NCBI RefSeq assembly: GCF_000337195.1
Contig: NZ_AOID01000013.1
Span: 91,011 to 155,010, forward strand
Length of the DNA: 64,000 nucleotides
Reading direction: 5' to 3'
From: Natrinema versiforme JCM 10478
Lineage (GTDB): Archaea > Halobacteriota > Halobacteria > Halobacteriales > Natrialbaceae
Both the position numbers and the translations under genes were made by a program. The notes under the pieces were generated by a model. That model was not told where the DNA came from and searched no databases. It saw only the letters and a list, made by a program, of their open reading frames with translations. Below are positions 1-8,454 of this stretch, piece by piece (position 1 is the first letter of the stretch; every line of letters begins with the position of its first letter).

Positions 1-370
1 CCTCTGCAGTCGTGTCTGGTTCACTATCGGTGGTCGCTCCGCCGCTGTGACGTGCAGAGAGGCCATCGAGACAGATCCAACAGCCCGCCGCGAGGAGGAC
101 GCCGCCGAACCAGAGCCCTCCTTCCCGAAGCTGGACGACACCGGCAATGACGGCGACCGAACCGAAGCCGATCCAGGAGAGCGCCGGATCGATACCGAAC
201 CTGTCGATCGCGGCTTCGCCGAGCGGCGCGACGACGGCGGCCGCGAGGACCATCCCGATGATGGATGCGTCGACGCCGAGAACGAAGAGGATGCCGCTGA
301 AACCGCCTATCGTGACGATGGCGGAGATGTCGACCCGATCGCGGAGTTGCGTCCCGGACTCGGAGACCAT
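1..370 (-). CDS. Small integral membrane protein, 3' end cut by window edge
   Basis: An open frame runs from an ATG at 370 leftwards off the window, at least 123 codons. The first residues are MVSESGTQLRDRVDIS, followed by three hydrophobic stretches: about residues 18-50 (ISAIVTIGGFSGILF onward, rich in A/V), about 64-80, and about 86-99. An acidic/threonine-rich region follows. The pattern is a small polytopic membrane protein. I do not recognise the family. It is divergent from the acyl-CoA ligase, with about 130 bases between the starts. The shadow frame on the same strand at 24-386 is arginine-rich and is not the gene. Confidence 0.7.
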   Translation of the reverse strand, partial: MVSESGTQLRDRVDISAIVTIGGFSGILFVLGVDASIIGMVLAAAVVAPLGEAAIDRFGIDPALSWIGFGSVAVIAGVVQLREGGLWFGGVLLAAGCWICLDGLSARHSGGATTDSEPDTTAE

Positions 371-466
371 TTGTTGGACTGAACACAATAACAGTGGTAA
401 GCGTTTCGCTCCCTTGAGCGGTCTATCGGGCCGATCGACCGCTCCAGCTGGGTAATATGAGGGATA

Positions 467-476
467 CAATTTTAAG
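467..476 (+). promoter_or_regulatory. TATA element for the acyl-CoA ligase gene
   Basis: CAATTTTAAG is centred about 28 bases before the ATG at 500. With the usual archaeal spacing of 25-30 bases, transcription would start at or beside the ATG, giving a leaderless mRNA, which is typical of haloarchaea and supports this start. Confidence 0.55.
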
Positions 477-499
477 CACGGCCCTCGGTACCACAAATC

Positions 500-2077
500 A
501 TGGATCTTGACACGGTCGATCAGTCCGCGCGAACGGGGAACGTCGCGAAGCTGTTCGACCAGACCGCAGCACACCACGGGGAGAGCCAAGCGATGGAGCA
601 CCACGGCCGCCGTTGGACCCACGACGAGGTCCGAGACTGGACTGCCGAACTCGCCGGCGGCCTCCACGACCTCGGCCTCGAGCCCGGCGACCGGATGCTG
701 GTCTTCCTGCCGAACTGCCCGCAGTACCTCGTCGCCTCCCTCGGCGCGTTCAAGGCCGGCGTCGAGATTTCGCCGGTCAATCCCCAGTACAAGCGTCGCG
801 AGGTGGCCTACCAGCTCGAGGACACGGCGGCGTCGGCGATCGTCACCCACCCGGCGCTGCGCGAGGTGGTCGACGAGGCGATCGCGGATGTCGGGATGGA
901 GCCCGAGATCATCACAATTCGGAGCGAGGACTGGCCACGGAACCCCGACGACCACGCGTTCGAGGACCTGCGCGGCGAGCCGACGCTGGTCGACCGCGCC
1001 GACGACGACGTCGCGCTGCTCCCCTACACGTCCGGGACGACCGGCGATCCGAAGGGGGTCAAGCTCACCCACGGCAACACGCGGGCACAGCTCCTGTGGC
1101 CGCTGACCGCCTCGAACGTTGACGTCGACCCCGAAGAGGTTCGCAGTCTGACCTGGCTCCCGCTGTATCACATCACCGGCTTCACCCACACCGCCCTTCA
1201 GCCGCTGGTCGGCGGCGGGCGGCTCTACTTCCGCAGCGCGCTCGAGTGGGACGCCCAGGAGTGTCTGCAACTCATCGAAGAGGAGGGCATCACGCACTAC
1301 GTCGGCGTGACGACCATGTACGCGGACATGGTCGAGGCCGAGGATTTCGGCGAGTACGATCTCACCAGCCTCGAGTCGGCCTCCGAGGGCGGCGCGAAGC
1401 TCTCGACGGCAGTCCAAGAGCGGTTCGAAGAGACCGCAGGCGTCGACATTTCGGAGGGGTACGGCCTCACCGAGACCCACGGCGCGACCCACACGCAGAG
1501 CGGCTCGACCTTCGGCCTGAAACACGGCACGATCGGACAACCGCTCCGGATGACCGACTGCAAGATCGTCGACGAATCGGGCGACGAAGTCCCGCCCGGC
1601 GAGGAGGGGGAACTCGTCGTCCGCGGGCCGCAGGTCATGTCGGGGTATCTCAACATGCCCGAGGCGACCGACGCAGCGTTCACCGAGAACGGCTACTTCC
1701 GGACCGGCGACATCGCCCGCCGGGACGGGAACAACTACTACGAGATCGTCGACCGCAAGAAGCACATGATCAACACCGCCGGCTACAACGTCTATCCCAG
1801 CGAACTCGAGAACCTCCTCTTGGAGCACGAGGCCGTCGCAGACGTCGCGGTCGTCGGGATTCCGGACGACCGACGCAACGAGGTCCCGAAGGCGTTCCTC
1901 GTCCCCGCCGAGGGCGTCGCCCCCGGCAGCGACGTGACGGCCGAGGAACTCACGGAGTTCTGTCTCGAGAAAGTAGCCAGCTACAAACACCCGCGCGAGA
2001 TCGAGTTCATCGAGGAACTCCCGCGGACGACCAGCGGGAAGATTCAGAAGTACAAACTCGAGGAGGGCGAGGAGTAA
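500..2077 (+). CDS. AMP-binding acyl-CoA synthetase (fatty acid--CoA ligase)
   Basis: 525 residues of the ANL adenylate-forming superfamily. It activates a carboxylic acid with ATP to an acyl-AMP and transfers it to CoA. Visible motifs in order: P-loop-like YTSGTTGDPKGVKLTH near residues 174-189; GYGLTETHGATH near 327; the hinge/ATP motif GYFRTGDIARRDGNNYYEI near 400; DRKKHMINTAGYNVYPSE near 420; and the C-terminal PRTTSGKIQK lysine motif. Length matches long- or medium-chain acyl-CoA ligases. It is monocistronic, with a leaderless-type promoter and a hairpin terminator just after the stop. The exact substrate cannot be read from sequence. It fits the fatty-acid oxidation genes elsewhere in the window. 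Confidence 0.92.
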   Translation: MDLDTVDQSARTGNVAKLFDQTAAHHGESQAMEHHGRRWTHDEVRDWTAELAGGLHDLGLEPGDRMLVFLPNCPQYLVASLGAFKAGVEISPVNPQYKRREVAYQLEDTAASAIVTHPALREVVDEAIADVGMEPEIITIRSEDWPRNPDDHAFEDLRGEPTLVDRADDDVALLPYTSGTTGDPKGVKLTHGNTRAQLLWPLTASNVDVDPEEVRSLTWLPLYHITGFTHTALQPLVGGGRLYFRSALEWDAQECLQLIEEEGITHYVGVTTMYADMVEAEDFGEYDLTSLESASEGGAKLSTAVQERFEETAGVDISEGYGLTETHGATHTQSGSTFGLKHGTIGQPLRMTDCKIVDESGDEVPPGEEGELVVRGPQVMSGYLNMPEATDAAFTENGYFRTGDIARRDGNNYYEIVDRKKHMINTAGYNVYPSELENLLLEHEAVADVAVVGIPDDRRNEVPKAFLVPAEGVAPGSDVTAEELTEFCLEKVASYKHPREIEFIEELPRTTSGKIQKYKLEEGEE

Positions 2078-2093
2078 CCGCGATTCTCTCGGG

Positions 2094-2114
2094 GCCGGTC
2101 GGGACCGGCGTTTT
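2094..2114 (+). terminator. Hairpin plus T-run between convergent genes
   Basis: GCCGGTC (2094-2100) pairs with GACCGGC (2103-2109) over a GG loop and is followed by GTTTT. It lies 16 bases after the ligase stop and touches the 3' end of the convergent MBL gene. The shape is that of a terminator; function is inferred. Confidence 0.5.
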
Positions 2115-3109
2115 CACTGCGTTTCGTAGTAGCGGATGCCGTCTTCTGTCTCGTACGAGACCGAGCCCCGGCGCTCGAGCGTTCCTACCGCGCCGAGCGT
2201 GTCCAGAACCGGTGCGTGATAGCGGACGTTCCCGACCCGCTCTTCGGCGATCGAAAGCGGCGTCGCGGGTTCGATTTCCTCGAGCGCCGCCCGCGTCTCC
2301 TCGAGGAGCGTATCCAGCCGTTCACGCGTCGTCTGAATGACTCGCTGAGGGTCCTCGAACGCGGGGCCGTGGCCGGGGAAGACGTGGGTCGCGGTCGTCT
2401 CGGCCAGCCGGTCCATGGCCTCGTAGTAGGCCTCGATCCCCTCGTAGGCCCCGCGGTCGAACCCGACCTGAAAGGCCCCGGCGCGGAACGGTTCGATGAG
2501 CGTATCGCCCGCGAACAGGACCGTCGTTCCGTTCACAGTCGTCTCGTAGCAACAGTGATCGATCTCGTGGCCGGGCGTCTCGAAGACTTCGAACTCGCGG
2601 CCATCGACGGAAACCGGCTCCGTCGGATCGAACGGCTGGACGGTTTCGGCATCGATTAATCGCCGGTCCCGCCGGCGCGACTCGAGTTCCTCCTCGAGGA
2701 TGTCGTCGCGGTCTTCACCGCGATACCCCGCCGATTTCGCCGTCTCACGGAGTACGGCGCGGACCGTCTCGAGATCGCGCTCGAGTCGCGAGATCGCCGC
2801 CTGCGAGACGTGTACCGTCGCGCCAGCGTCCCGGAGCGCCGGGAGTTGACCGATATGATCGCTGTGGACGTGAGTCACGAGGACGTGGTCGATATCGGCC
2901 GGTTCGTAGCCGAACTCGGCGAGTCCGTCCCGCAGTTCCGACTCGCCGTCCTCGCCGGGCGCGCCCGCGTCGATCAGGATCGGTTCGGGTCCCTCGAGCA
3001 GGTAGGCGGCGACGTGTTTCGGCGGCCACGGAACGTCGAACTCGAGGCGACGAATGCACGAGAGATCGGAGTCGGCCCGAACGGCACCGCACGACGCATC
3101 GGTAGTCAT
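2114..3109 (-). CDS. MBL-fold metallo-hydrolase
   Basis: 331 residues from ATG at 3109 (MTTDASCGAVRADSDL). The metallo-beta-lactamase signature THVHSDHIGQ lies near residue 78, with downstream metal ligands in TPGHEIDHCC, FAGDTLIEPF and HVFPGHGP. After the approximately 250-residue MBL core, a C-terminal winged-helix-like segment (LDTLGAVGTLERRGSVSY) completes a layout seen in LACTB2-like and other archaeal hydrolases. Substrate is unknown; thioesterase, glyoxalase II-like or RNA hydrolase activities all occur in the family. The longer frame starting at 3157 has an unlikely RRLWCWL stretch. A TATA-like CTTATGG at 3134-3141 is about 28 bases from the chosen ATG and supports a leaderless start. 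Confidence 0.88.
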   Translation of the reverse strand: MTTDASCGAVRADSDLSCIRRLEFDVPWPPKHVAAYLLEGPEPILIDAGAPGEDGESELRDGLAEFGYEPADIDHVLVTHVHSDHIGQLPALRDAGATVHVSQAAISRLERDLETVRAVLRETAKSAGYRGEDRDDILEEELESRRRDRRLIDAETVQPFDPTEPVSVDGREFEVFETPGHEIDHCCYETTVNGTTVLFAGDTLIEPFRAGAFQVGFDRGAYEGIEAYYEAMDRLAETTATHVFPGHGPAFEDPQRVIQTTRERLDTLLEETRAALEEIEPATPLSIAEERVGNVRYHAPVLDTLGAVGTLERRGSVSYETEDGIRYYETQ

Positions 3110-3269
3110 TGTCTCCAAACGTGCCAGCCAGCACCATAAGCGTCGCGTCCGTCCCACCGTCGGCGTCGCAATCAGTCACGTCTCCGTTCGCGCGGCGTAC
3201 GCAGCCCCGTGTTACCGCGGGCGGGGTACTTGATAAGACTTAATGGCCTCATGCCGTTACACGTAGGTA

Positions 3270-3794
3270 ATGGCTTTTGAGGACCTGCTCGAGGACCCGG
3301 TGATCCAGAAATATTTGCACGAGCTGGTCGGTCCCAAGGGGATGCCCGTCGCGGCGGCACCCCCGGACGGGGAAGTGACCGACGAGGAGCTCGCCGAGGA
3401 GCTCGACCTCGAGTTGAACGACGTGCGGCGCGCGCTGTTCATTCTCTACGAGAACGATCTCGCCACGTACCGGCGACTGCGCGACGAGGACTCGGGGTGG
3501 CTGACCTACCTCTGGACCTTCGAGTACGACAACATCCCGGAAAACCTCGAGGAGGAGATGTACCGGCTCCACGAGGCGCTCGACGAGCGCCGGGAGTACG
3601 AGCGCAACCACGAGTTCTACCTCTGTGAGATCTGCTCGATTCGCTTCGAGTTCGGCGAGGCGATGGACTTCAACTTCGAGTGTCCCGAGTGCGGCTCGCC
3701 GCTGGAATCGATGGATAACAACCGACTGGTCACTGCGATGGACGACCGCCTCGACGCCCTCGAGGACGAACTCAACATCGACGCGGACGCCTGA
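3270..3794 (+). CDS. tfe: Transcription initiation factor E alpha subunit (TFE)
   Basis: 174 residues. The N-terminal winged helix (about 4-88) contains DEELAEELDLELNDVRRAL and the LTYLWTFEYDNIPENL segment typical of TFE/TFIIE-alpha. A linker helix leads to a zinc ribbon with C119-x2-C122 and C138-x2-C141. A short acidic helix ends the protein. TFE binds RNA polymerase and promoter DNA, and helps strand opening with TBP and TFB. The stop overlaps the start of the next gene (ATGATGG overlap at 3794). The tfe plus DUF2110 pairing is common in haloarchaea, from general knowledge. Confidence 0.95.
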   Translation: MAFEDLLEDPVIQKYLHELVGPKGMPVAAAPPDGEVTDEELAEELDLELNDVRRALFILYENDLATYRRLRDEDSGWLTYLWTFEYDNIPENLEEEMYRLHEALDERREYERNHEFYLCEICSIRFEFGEAMDFNFECPECGSPLESMDNNRLVTAMDDRLDALEDELNIDADA

Positions 3795-4480
3795 TGGTCG
3801 TACTCGCAACCAAGCTGTACGTCGAGGGCGACGCTCGAGAGCGCTCGCTGGATTCGCTGCGCTCGCTGGTGGCAAACGAAATCGGCGAACTCGACGTCGA
3901 GTTCGAGATCGGCATCCGCCACGACGACTTCCCGTCGGTGACGATCGAGGGCGACGATGCGACCGTCGCGCGAAACGTCCTCGGCGAGGAGTTCGGCGAG
4001 ATCGTCCCCGACCTCGAGCCCGGCGAGACCTACGTCGGCACGCTCGAGTCGTGGGACGAGGACGGATTCGTCCTCGACGCGGGACAGGGTGACGGCGTGC
4101 GGATCCCGGCCGACGAACTCGGGCTCGGTCCGGGGTCGGCGACACAGATCCGCGAGCGCTACGGGCTGGTCCAACACCTGCCCCTGCGGTTCGTCTACGG
4201 CGGCGACGACGGCGAGGAGCCGTCGCGACTCGCCGAGGCGGAGCAGGATCGACTCTACGAGTGGACCCGCGGCGACGGCCGGCTCAACGTCAACAGCGCG
4301 ACCCGAGCCGAGGTCCGAGCGACGCTCAACCGCGCCGGCCACGCACAGGACTACGTGACCGTCGAACGACTCGGCCTGCTCGAGCAGAGCGTCATCTGTA
4401 CGGAAACCACCGATCCGCCGGGGCTGCTCGCAAGCGTCGGCGAATACCTCCCGGCGGAACTCCGCTGTGTCGTCCCCTAG
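3794..4480 (+). CDS. DUF2110-type conserved archaeal protein
   Basis: 228 residues, starting one base inside the tfe stop, so translation is probably coupled. It has an acidic N-terminal alpha/beta region with IGIRHDDFPSVTIEGDDATVA, then a short OB/S1-like patch (YVGTLESWDEDGFVLDAG, about 78-95). The C-terminal third carries NVNSATRAEVRATLNRAGH, reminiscent of a helix-hairpin-helix. I recognise this as the DUF2110 family found next to tfe in halophilic euryarchaea. Its biochemical role is not established. The S1-like and HhH-like patches hint at nucleic-acid binding, which is inference. Confidence 0.75.
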   Translation: MVVLATKLYVEGDARERSLDSLRSLVANEIGELDVEFEIGIRHDDFPSVTIEGDDATVARNVLGEEFGEIVPDLEPGETYVGTLESWDEDGFVLDAGQGDGVRIPADELGLGPGSATQIRERYGLVQHLPLRFVYGGDDGEEPSRLAEAEQDRLYEWTRGDGRLNVNSATRAEVRATLNRAGHAQDYVTVERLGLLEQSVICTETTDPPGLLASVGEYLPAELRCVVP

Positions 4481-4481
4481 T

Positions 4482-5225
4482 ATGAATCGACGGCTCGTTT
4501 TCGCGACGATTGCGGTCGCGTTGCTCATGACGGTAGCCGGCTGTTCGGCGATTTTCGGCGGCATCTCGGACGAGCAACTCGATCAGGAGCAAGACTACAG
4601 CGATCTGCGCGACAGCGACGCCGACGTCGCCATCGATGTCGAAGACGGGAGCGTCATCGAGAGCGGCGAGTTCCGGGCGGTCTACGACCTCAACGGAACC
4701 GATGAACTGTCGCTGTATCGGTCGGCCCTCTTCAGCGACGAGCCACTGGAGATCAATAGCGTCCGCTATTGGGCTCCCAACGGGACCGAACTGACCGGCT
4801 CGGAACTCGAGATAGAGCAGAGCCGCTCGGAGACCACCGTGCAGGTGCCCGACGAAAACGGCACGCTCGCGTTCTCGGGCGATGCCGGACGAAAGACGTT
4901 CCAGCTGCCGGCCTACGTCGAGGGCTCCTACGAGGTGACGCTTCCCGAGGGCCACCGGACGACGAACTTCCTGTTCGGAGACGTTTCGCCCAACGGGTAC
5001 GAGCGCGAGACCGTCGACGACCGGGAACAACTCTCCTGGGACGAACTCGACAGCACGATTTCGCTGCGCTACTATCTCACGCGCGATATCCCGCTGTTCC
5101 TCGGTCTCGTCGGCGCGGCCGTCCTGCTCGGCGGTCTCGGTATCGGCTACTACTACCGACAGGTCAAACAGCTCCAAGAACAGCGAGAGGAGTTCGGCCT
5201 CGACGTCGGTACTGACGACGAGTAG
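4482..5225 (+). CDS. Haloarchaeal lipoprotein with C-terminal membrane anchor (DUF5803-like)
   Basis: 247 residues from ATG at 4482, one base after the preceding stop. The N-terminus MNRRLVFATIAVALLMTVAG followed by C is a signal peptide with lipobox VAGC (Cys21). The extracellular part is acidic and rich in beta structure (about 30-195). A single hydrophobic helix (IPLFLGLVGAAVLLGGLGIG, about 206-225) and a cytosolic basic/coiled tail (YYRQVKQLQEQREE) follow. I think this matches DUF5803, but that is recall rather than a search. Function is unknown. Position as third gene after tfe and the DUF2110 gene suggests one transcript. Confidence 0.75.
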   Translation: MNRRLVFATIAVALLMTVAGCSAIFGGISDEQLDQEQDYSDLRDSDADVAIDVEDGSVIESGEFRAVYDLNGTDELSLYRSALFSDEPLEINSVRYWAPNGTELTGSELEIEQSRSETTVQVPDENGTLAFSGDAGRKTFQLPAYVEGSYEVTLPEGHRTTNFLFGDVSPNGYERETVDDREQLSWDELDSTISLRYYLTRDIPLFLGLVGAAVLLGGLGIGYYYRQVKQLQEQREEFGLDVGTDDE

Positions 5226-5288
5226 TCAGTCGCCGGCTTTTGGCCGTCCGTTCCTACCGTGCCGTCGCCGTCGAAGCCGGAACGACAG

Positions 5289-5741
5289 TCAGGAGTGGAT
5301 CGTCCGCTCGTCGAGCCAGACCACGTCGTCGCCGTCGATCTCGAGTCGTCCCTTGACGTGTGTCGTGGTCATGGCCGGTACCTCGAGCGACGCGGCGCGG
5401 ACGCGTCGGGTCACGTCGACGTCGTCGACGAGCCAGCCGTAGTAGCGGCCGTCGTCGTCGGTGACCGAAAAGACGAGGAGCTTCGGATCGTCGACCCGGG
5501 CCGCCGTGCGGAACGACGATCCGAACACCCGCGGCAGGTCGACGACTCTGACCCGTTCGCCGGCGGCGGAAAGCGTCCCCGCGTCCCACGGATCGTCGGC
5601 GGCCGCGAGCGGGTCGTCGTCCGTGACGCTGAGGACGGACGCGACCGATTCGGCCCGAACGCAATACCGCGTCTCCTCGAGGTCGAACGTCAGTACTGTG
5701 ATGGGTTCGTCGGTCCCGCCGTCGTTCGATGCCGATCCCAT
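5289..5741 (-). CDS. CheW-domain protein, divergent from cheW
   Basis: 150 residues from ATG at 5741. After a 12-residue lead, VLTFDLEETRYCVRAESVASVL starts a CheW-like SH3 pair. RVRVVDLPRVFG and LLVFSVTDDDGRYYGWLVDDV are the usual core strands of the fold, and it ends with MTTTHVKGRLEIDGDDVVWLDE. It has no kinase or receiver part, so it should act as a scaffold or adaptor binding CheA P5 or receptors. It is more diverged than the neighbouring CheW, and fused longer versions starting at 5891 look non-coding. The 197-base gap to cheW must hold both promoters. Confidence 0.82.
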   Translation of the reverse strand: MGSASNDGGTDEPITVLTFDLEETRYCVRAESVASVLSVTDDDPLAAADDPWDAGTLSAAGERVRVVDLPRVFGSSFRTAARVDDPKLLVFSVTDDDGRYYGWLVDDVDVTRRVRAASLEVPAMTTTHVKGRLEIDGDDVVWLDERTIHS

Positions 5742-5904
5742 TCTTCCTGACCGATGACCGTTCGAAAAATAAGCGTTCCGATGCACTGTACGGCGCGGCG
5801 ATAGTCGGCGGTACAGGCGTCGGAACTCCCGTTCGAACCCCACTCGAGCGAACCGGAACCCGCGGTACGGTTCGCCTCGCGATACTGTCACGGCGGAGTC
5901 AACG

Positions 5905-5910
5905 TTTTAT
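5905..5910 (+). promoter_or_regulatory. TATA element for cheW
   Basis: TTTTAT lies 29-34 bases before the cheW ATG at 5939, giving an expected leader of only a few bases. Confidence 0.45.
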
Positions 5911-5938
5911 TGGTGGGCTCTGATACACGAACAAGACC

Positions 5939-6739
5939 ATGGCCCCGGATCTCTCGGACACGCGGCTCGGAATCGATAGCGACGACGCCGACCGGACCGG
6001 CGACACCGACGGCGACGACGGCGAACAGGAGCAACTCGTCCAGTTCGTTTTCGTCGGCATCGGCGAACACCGACTCGCACTCCCGGTCGACGCCGTCAGG
6101 ACGCTGACGGAACCGCCGACGGAGCTGACACGTGTCCCGCGGTCGTCGCCAGCGATCGAGGGACTGATGGACCTCCGCGGCGAGATCACCGCGGTCATCG
6201 ATCCCCGCGTTCACTTTCCCGCCACCGATTCCCGGTCGGACCGCGAGCGACTGCTCGTCCTCGAGCGCGCGAGCGACCAGCAGTCGATCGCGATCCGGGT
6301 CGACGACGTCATCGGCGTGGAGACGGTCCCCGAAAGCAACGTCATCGACGCCGACGCGATCGCGGACAGCGATCTCTCCGGGGACGCGCTCGAACATCCC
6401 CTGATTGTCGCGCTCATCACGCAGGAACGGGAGTCGCGTGCCGATACCGGGAGTGCGGTGACCGATACGCCGGCCGACGACGCCGGGACGACGACCGAGC
6501 TCGGGATCGATGGACTCGACGGTGCGGGTAGTTCCACGGCGCTCTCGTCGGCTCGAGCGGCGAGCGCCGAGATCGGCGAGTCGGTCGGCGAGGCGTTCGA
6601 AATCGAACCGACGGAGGACGACGCCGCGGCGTCGGACGACGGGGACGAAGACGGCGAATCGACGCGGGAAGTCGTCGTCGAGGCAACCGCACTGATCGAT
6701 ATCGATCGGCTGCTACAGGCGTCGAGCCAGTCCGAGTAA
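5939..6739 (+). CDS. cheW: Chemotaxis coupling protein CheW with acidic C-terminal extension
   Basis: 266 residues. An acidic 30-residue lead precedes a full CheW domain (about 31-165): QFVFVGIGEHRLALPVDAVR, then IEGLMDLRGEITAVIDPRVHF, the typical R-G-x-[IV] motif. It couples transducer receptors to CheA. A disordered acidic insertion (about 166-245) is followed by a short final block EVVVEATALIDIDRLLQAS that looks like the last CheW strand and helix, so the insertion probably sits inside the domain rather than after it. CheW proteins are normally 140-170 residues, so this is long. Confidence 0.9.
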   Translation: MAPDLSDTRLGIDSDDADRTGDTDGDDGEQEQLVQFVFVGIGEHRLALPVDAVRTLTEPPTELTRVPRSSPAIEGLMDLRGEITAVIDPRVHFPATDSRSDRERLLVLERASDQQSIAIRVDDVIGVETVPESNVIDADAIADSDLSGDALEHPLIVALITQERESRADTGSAVTDTPADDAGTTTELGIDGLDGAGSSTALSSARAASAEIGESVGEAFEIEPTEDDAAASDDGDEDGESTREVVVEATALIDIDRLLQASSQSE

Positions 6740-6831
6740 TCGCCGTCGACGGGCCGTTCTCGATCTAGCGTTTCAGCGGTGTCTCCGGGTCGTATTCGGA
6801 CCTTATCACGACTGATAATCGGGAGACAGCA

Positions 6832-6837
6832 TTTATG
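6832..6837 (+). promoter_or_regulatory. TATA element for the cheY-cheR operon
   Basis: TTTATG lies about 41 bases before the cheY ATG, predicting a leader of about 15 bases. The 135-base gap after cheW suggests that cheY starts its own transcript. Confidence 0.4.
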
Positions 6838-6874
6838 GTAGTTGTATCTCTACGAGAATTTGGTGTACTACTGA

Positions 6875-7237
6875 ATGTCGACAGGGGTGCTCATCGTGGA
6901 CGACTCTCATTTTATGCGGAACCTCTTGCGTCAGATCTTGGAACAAGATTACCGCATTCTCGGAGAGGCGTCCAACGGCGCTGAAGCCGTCAAATTGTAC
7001 AAAGAACACGACCCCGACATCGTCATGATGGACATCGTGATGCCCAAATGCAACGGCATCAAGGCGACCGCGGCGATCAAGAAGATCGACCCGGACGCCC
7101 GCGTCATCATGTGTACGAGCGTCGGACAGCGTGAGAAAATGAAACTCGCCGTGAAGGCTGGCGCGGACGGCTACGTCACGAAACCGTTCGAAGAACCCAG
7201 CGTCAGAAAGGCCCTTTCGGACGTCGTCGCTGCATGA
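6875..7237 (+). CDS. cheY: Chemotaxis response regulator CheY
   Basis: 120 residues, a lone receiver domain. The acidic pair is in LIVDDSHFMR, the phosphoacceptor Asp in IVMMDIVMPKCNG (about residue 54), the switch Thr in VIMCTSVGQ, and the conserved Lys in YVTKPFEEP. It is phosphorylated by CheA and in archaea signals to the archaellum motor through CheF adaptors. No CheF or arl gene lies in this window. The stop overlaps cheB by four bases (ATGA), so translation is coupled. Confidence 0.95.
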   Translation: MSTGVLIVDDSHFMRNLLRQILEQDYRILGEASNGAEAVKLYKEHDPDIVMMDIVMPKCNGIKATAAIKKIDPDARVIMCTSVGQREKMKLAVKAGADGYVTKPFEEPSVRKALSDVVAA

Positions 7238-8454
7238 CGCGAGTACTCGTTGTCGACGACTCGAAGTTTATGCGGACAGTCATCGGCAACGCGCTCGAGG
7301 CGGCGGATTACGACGTCGAAACGGCAGCGAACGGCTCACAGGCGGTCGAGAGCGTCGACGCGTTCGATCCGGACGTCGTCACGATGGACGTCGAGATGCC
7401 CGAGATGGGCGGTATCGACGCCGTCGAGCAAATCATGACGTCGAATCCGACCGCGATCCTCATGCTCAGCGTTCACACCGAACGCGGCACGGAGGCGACA
7501 CTCGACGCCCTAGAACGCGGGGCCGTGGATTTCCTCCACAAACCCGACGGGTCGGATTCGCGCAACGTCGCCCACCTCACGGACGAGGTCGTCGCGAAAG
7601 TCGACGAACTCGCCGAGGCCGACGTGTCGTCGATCGCCCTCGCGCGAGCGGCCGCGACGGCCCACGCGACCCGAACGAGAGGGACCGACAGCCCGGCGCG
7701 GGGAACCGCGACCGGAAACGCCGTCGTGGGGGGCGGCTCGGATACCCGGCTCTTGTCCGACCACGGCACGAACGGGCCGAACGCCACGCCCGGCATCGGG
7801 ACCGGCTCCGAACCCGACGAGGAGACGACCCCGGTCGCCGTCGACGGTGAGCGCACGACCGCGCCGACGATCGTCATCGGCGCGTCGACCGGCGGCCCGA
7901 AGATCGTCGAACGACTGTTCGAGCAACTCCCGGCCGATCTCGAGGCGACGGTGCTGGTCGTCCAGCATATGCCGCCGGGCTTTACCGAACGGTTCGCGGA
8001 TCGACTCGACTCCCACAGCGCGTACGACGTCAGCGAAGCCGCGGACGGCGATCGACTCCGTCCCGGCGAGGCTGCGGTTGCGCCGGGAAACGCCCACCTC
8101 GAGGTGGCGAGCAACGTCGGCGACGCGCTCAGGCTGCGACTCGACCGCGATGGCGACCGGGTCCACGGCGTGCGGCCGGCGATCGACGTGACGATGGAAA
8201 GCGCCGCCGAACGGGTCTCTGACGGGCTCTGCGGCGTCGTCCTGACCGGAATGGGCCGCGACGGCGCGGCCGGGATCGAAGCGATCGCGGCCGCCGGCGG
8301 TCACACGATCGCACAGGACGAGGCGACGAGCCCGGTCTTTGGTATCCCCTGTCAGGCAATCGAAACGGGTTGCGTCGAACGGGTCGCGCCAGCCGGCGAT
8401 ATCGTCGGCGCGATCGTCGACGCGTTCACGACGGACGGTGAGAATGATGAGTGA
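7234..8454 (+). CDS. cheB: Receptor methylesterase/glutamine deamidase CheB
   Basis: 406 residues. The N-terminal receiver (1-115) has VDDSKF, the phosphoacceptor in VVTMDVEMPEMGG and Lys in FLHKPDG. A linker of about 95 residues rich in Thr/Gly/Arg follows. The C-terminal methylesterase (about 210-400) has the catalytic triad Ser218 (IVIGASTGGPK), His245 (VVQHMPPGFT) and Asp343 (GMGRDGAAG). It removes methyl groups from transducer glutamates and deamidates glutamines; CheD next door also deamidates. It overlaps cheA by about 10 bases. Confidence 0.95.
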   Translation: MTRVLVVDDSKFMRTVIGNALEAADYDVETAANGSQAVESVDAFDPDVVTMDVEMPEMGGIDAVEQIMTSNPTAILMLSVHTERGTEATLDALERGAVDFLHKPDGSDSRNVAHLTDEVVAKVDELAEADVSSIALARAAATAHATRTRGTDSPARGTATGNAVVGGGSDTRLLSDHGTNGPNATPGIGTGSEPDEETTPVAVDGERTTAPTIVIGASTGGPKIVERLFEQLPADLEATVLVVQHMPPGFTERFADRLDSHSAYDVSEAADGDRLRPGEAAVAPGNAHLEVASNVGDALRLRLDRDGDRVHGVRPAIDVTMESAAERVSDGLCGVVLTGMGRDGAAGIEAIAAAGGHTIAQDEATSPVFGIPCQAIETGCVERVAPAGDIVGAIVDAFTTDGENDE

